This document shows, piece after piece, positions 14,101 through 14,584 of a DNA stretch of 14,584 nt. This DNA is from JAIRVZ01 sp031553755. Lineage in GTDB: Bacteria; Bacteroidota; Bacteroidia; Bacteroidales; Azobacteroidaceae. Positions within the stretch are counted from its first letter, which is position 1, and each line of letters begins with the position of its first letter. The notes beneath the pieces are model-generated. The model ran no database searches. It saw only the letters and a list, made by a program, of their open reading frames with translations, and had not been told where the DNA came from. The stretch spans positions 1 to 14,584 of the forward strand of contig JAVBKZ010000121.1 of the NCBI GenBank assembly GCA_031553755.1. Direction: 5' to 3'. A program made the position numbers and the translations under genes.

Positions 14101-14244
14101 AGCGCTTCGGAGGGATATGCTGTCGCTTTTAATAAGGCTTACATTTTTTTCTGTTTGTAGACCCTGCGTATTTAGTGTTTCTTGCGCATTCAAACAAAAG
14201 GGTATGGAAAGTAATACCAACAGGACTTTTATTTTTTGTTCCAT
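11188..14244 (-). CDS. Exported YD-repeat (RHS-like) protein, first half of a split RHS pair
   Basis: This is a 1018-residue protein with a signal peptide (KIKVLLVLLSIPFCLNA, cleavage likely before QE). The N-terminal part holds the Bacteroidetes RHS/SpvB-like start: STGLVNITIPLYEIKSGDL, LPITLTYHNAG, and GWIGLGWTLNAGPSITR near 123-139. The middle has many short beta strands with aromatic spacing. The C-terminus ends in a YD unit (TEYIYDSSGRLKEVKVDGK) and YQYNY. It has no RHS core motif and no toxin tip, so it ends as a scaffold. It lies 25 bp after the T9SS gene and 19 bp before the toxin-bearing RHS gene, clearly one operon. I infer that it is the structural partner of the downstream RHS protein. 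The Cys in the signal region is not a good lipobox. Confidence 0.88.
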   Translation of the reverse strand: MEQKIKVLLVLLSIPFCLNAQETLNTQGLQTEKNVSLIKSDSISLRSATITGGENNDYDIFQKFNPVSPSAAALMKVSNYPVNHSTGLVNITIPLYEIKSGDLILPITLTYHNAGYKPHEPSGWIGLGWTLNAGPSITRAVNGKPDEYGLLREGRIELDRMPPADKWLYLDALGDNLYDEDPDGFYYSLLDKSGGFLVNDPPVGIRDWKISTIPYEPVKIETNESLSSFTITNDQGICHYFSHTERTSSRHPLYERYVSQWKISSIKSSRTEAGIKFSYHDPYQLVYSRLKDGIIVQHGKFTIPSSTESNFPEPNTYLYNRKSYIHKSDDYFNFYLVSGTTNQLYPKYHTEVGLELSMRLKKIPDADVFSRVDELNIQEIEFSGGKVLFFKNTQGNRIDRIEVRDKQGRLLRKINFQQTEYNGYTLGGNPVNQCALNGLRILDANGQAIENYQFSYYDNYFLDHTQQKGLDHWGYSNGDYNGGVPYQKIPVNNDGGVPTEIYIGTADKSPHIDYLKQNALKSILYPTGGTTEFQYEMNRYYDDQNGEAEGGGLRICKITSKDSPTGKEETRTFKYGISNTETGIGIARYIITPEDYIVNHESLFLIPHPEYKFLLHLERSNLTTYLSSPKINLSYPNGAYVVYPRITEYIDGKGKIEYNYNYPYLTSYFSPHNHNLPIEKDGRRFKMEGQLLSEKFYKLSGGNYIPEKENGMEYFRIAADTVFYAKAYKFRDVINLGVTEAMDMPEYLGIYNVYYHVSNILTEPVLLRKKTSVEYFQNSALTTVEDYNYNNRFQLKEIKTTNSDGSVLKKEFLYPFDLTLSGDAEIGRNKLIGQWNIGAILEKKQTTGADIFTTAFEYKLFGQKPLPFRINDFTNGNLKRQANFHSYDKFGNPTSISYEGAPHSVLLWGYNHQYLIAEIKNASYDYVVSRIPGGENTLDTIAAKAVPSDEDMRMIDYLRNSLLESQVTTYTYRPLVGMTSMTDHRGIVTEYIYDSSGRLKEVKVDGKKSQNYQYNYQH

Positions 14245-14269
14245 GTCTATTTATTTTACTTAAATTATT

Positions 14270-14584
14270 TTATCTTTTGAATATCACACTGCTGACGATG
14301 TATTTTTCCTGCAAAGTGATACGCAAGGCATATTCACCAACAACATAACCCAACATGGGGATTCGTAGCTGGTAAATCCCTTCCGGCCGGGCGCTTTCCT
14401 GCGAAGAGTGAATCAAACGCCCCTGGCGGTCGCTGATAGTGATATACACGGAAGAAATTTCGGGAAGATACATTTCAATCTCCAGGTTATCCTTTACCGG
14501 ATTGGGATAAAGGTTGTAAGAAAAACGGCTCATAAAATCATTTTCCCCGGCATTTGTATTTTCCCTTAATCCAACCGGATTATT
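14270..14584 (-). CDS. Protein with type IX secretion C-terminal sorting domain (C-terminal fragment)
   Basis: Only the end of a larger protein is in the window: the frame is open through 14584, so the ATG at 14531-14533 is not a trustworthy start. The last about 80 residues are a T9SS type A sorting domain: FSYNLYPNPVKDNLEI, then VYITISDRQGRLI, GIYQLRIPMLGYVVGEYALR and a short basic end VIFKR. This domain directs proteins across the outer membrane through T9SS and is cut off afterwards. The gene is first in an operon with two exported YD-repeat proteins that lack such a domain. It may therefore be a carrier, fibre or surface anchor for them; that is inference. Confidence 0.88.
   Translation of the reverse strand, partial: NNPVGLRENTNAGENDFMSRFSYNLYPNPVKDNLEIEMYLPEISSVYITISDRQGRLIHSSQESARPEGIYQLRIPMLGYVVGEYALRITLQEKYIVSSVIFKR

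Noticed and set aside
14185..14244. Lipoprotein signal on the 1018-residue YD-repeat protein
   Set aside because: The Cys is preceded by I-P-F, which does not fit a lipobox, whereas LNA before QE is a good signal peptidase I site.
1..14584. CRISPR arrays, tRNA or rRNA genes
   Set aside because: No evenly spaced short repeats, cloverleaf patterns or conserved rRNA segments were seen; the repeats present are RHS duplications and cassette joints.

Overview
The window looks like a Bacteroidales chromosome segment, probably from a lineage that has the type IX secretion system (for example the Parabacteroides/Dysgonomonas/Tannerella side of the order). The evidence is a T9SS-type C-terminal sorting domain, the Bacteroidetes style of split YD-repeat (RHS) proteins with a DUF6443-like start, a TAnnTTTG-type promoter element, and IS4, IS110 and IS630 family transposases. 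Nearly everything is on the minus strand, so the biological order runs from right to left.

Right part (14584-7425): a three-gene operon. It holds the end of a T9SS-sorted protein, an exported 1018-residue YD-repeat protein, and an exported 1093-residue RHS protein. The RHS protein ends in the conserved core motif (DPLAEKHPETSPYVYCANNP), a linker, and a short variable C-terminal tip. A Sel1-repeat protein follows 9 bp later and is the likely immunity gene. This is a complete polymorphic toxin locus with one active toxin tip.

Middle part (7327-2021): an AT-rich array of displaced ('orphan') toxin-tip/immunity cassettes, all in the same direction as the main RHS gene. In order they are: (1) a tip with a DHVHF/GTWKHG motif plus an unknown immunity gene; (2) an RHS-core fragment carrying an L,D-transpeptidase-like (DUF2778/Tlde1-like) tip plus a three-helix membrane protein; (3) a tip starting at a PTPGFKG linker plus a DUF4279-like immunity gene; (4) an RHS linker with an LTKAQRRQLHDEIS tip plus a WRI-motif immunity gene; (5) a decayed relative of tip 4 plus a paralogous WRI-motif gene; (6) a decayed second L,D-transpeptidase tip plus a second, paralogous membrane protein. 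None of the tips has a signal peptide or a convincing start. Three carry DNA nearly identical to the RHS core or linker, or to another cassette's linker, so they look like silent donors that could replace the tip of the expressed gene by homologous recombination. A truncated IS630 transposase is fused precisely to the RHS-core fragment of cassette 2.

Left part (2020-1): mobile elements. An IS110-family element has an upstream leader that folds on paper into a bridge-RNA-like structure: an outer stem and two stems that each close a 42-nt loop. Twenty bases beyond its transposase gene lies the 3' part of an IS4-family transposase on the opposite strand.
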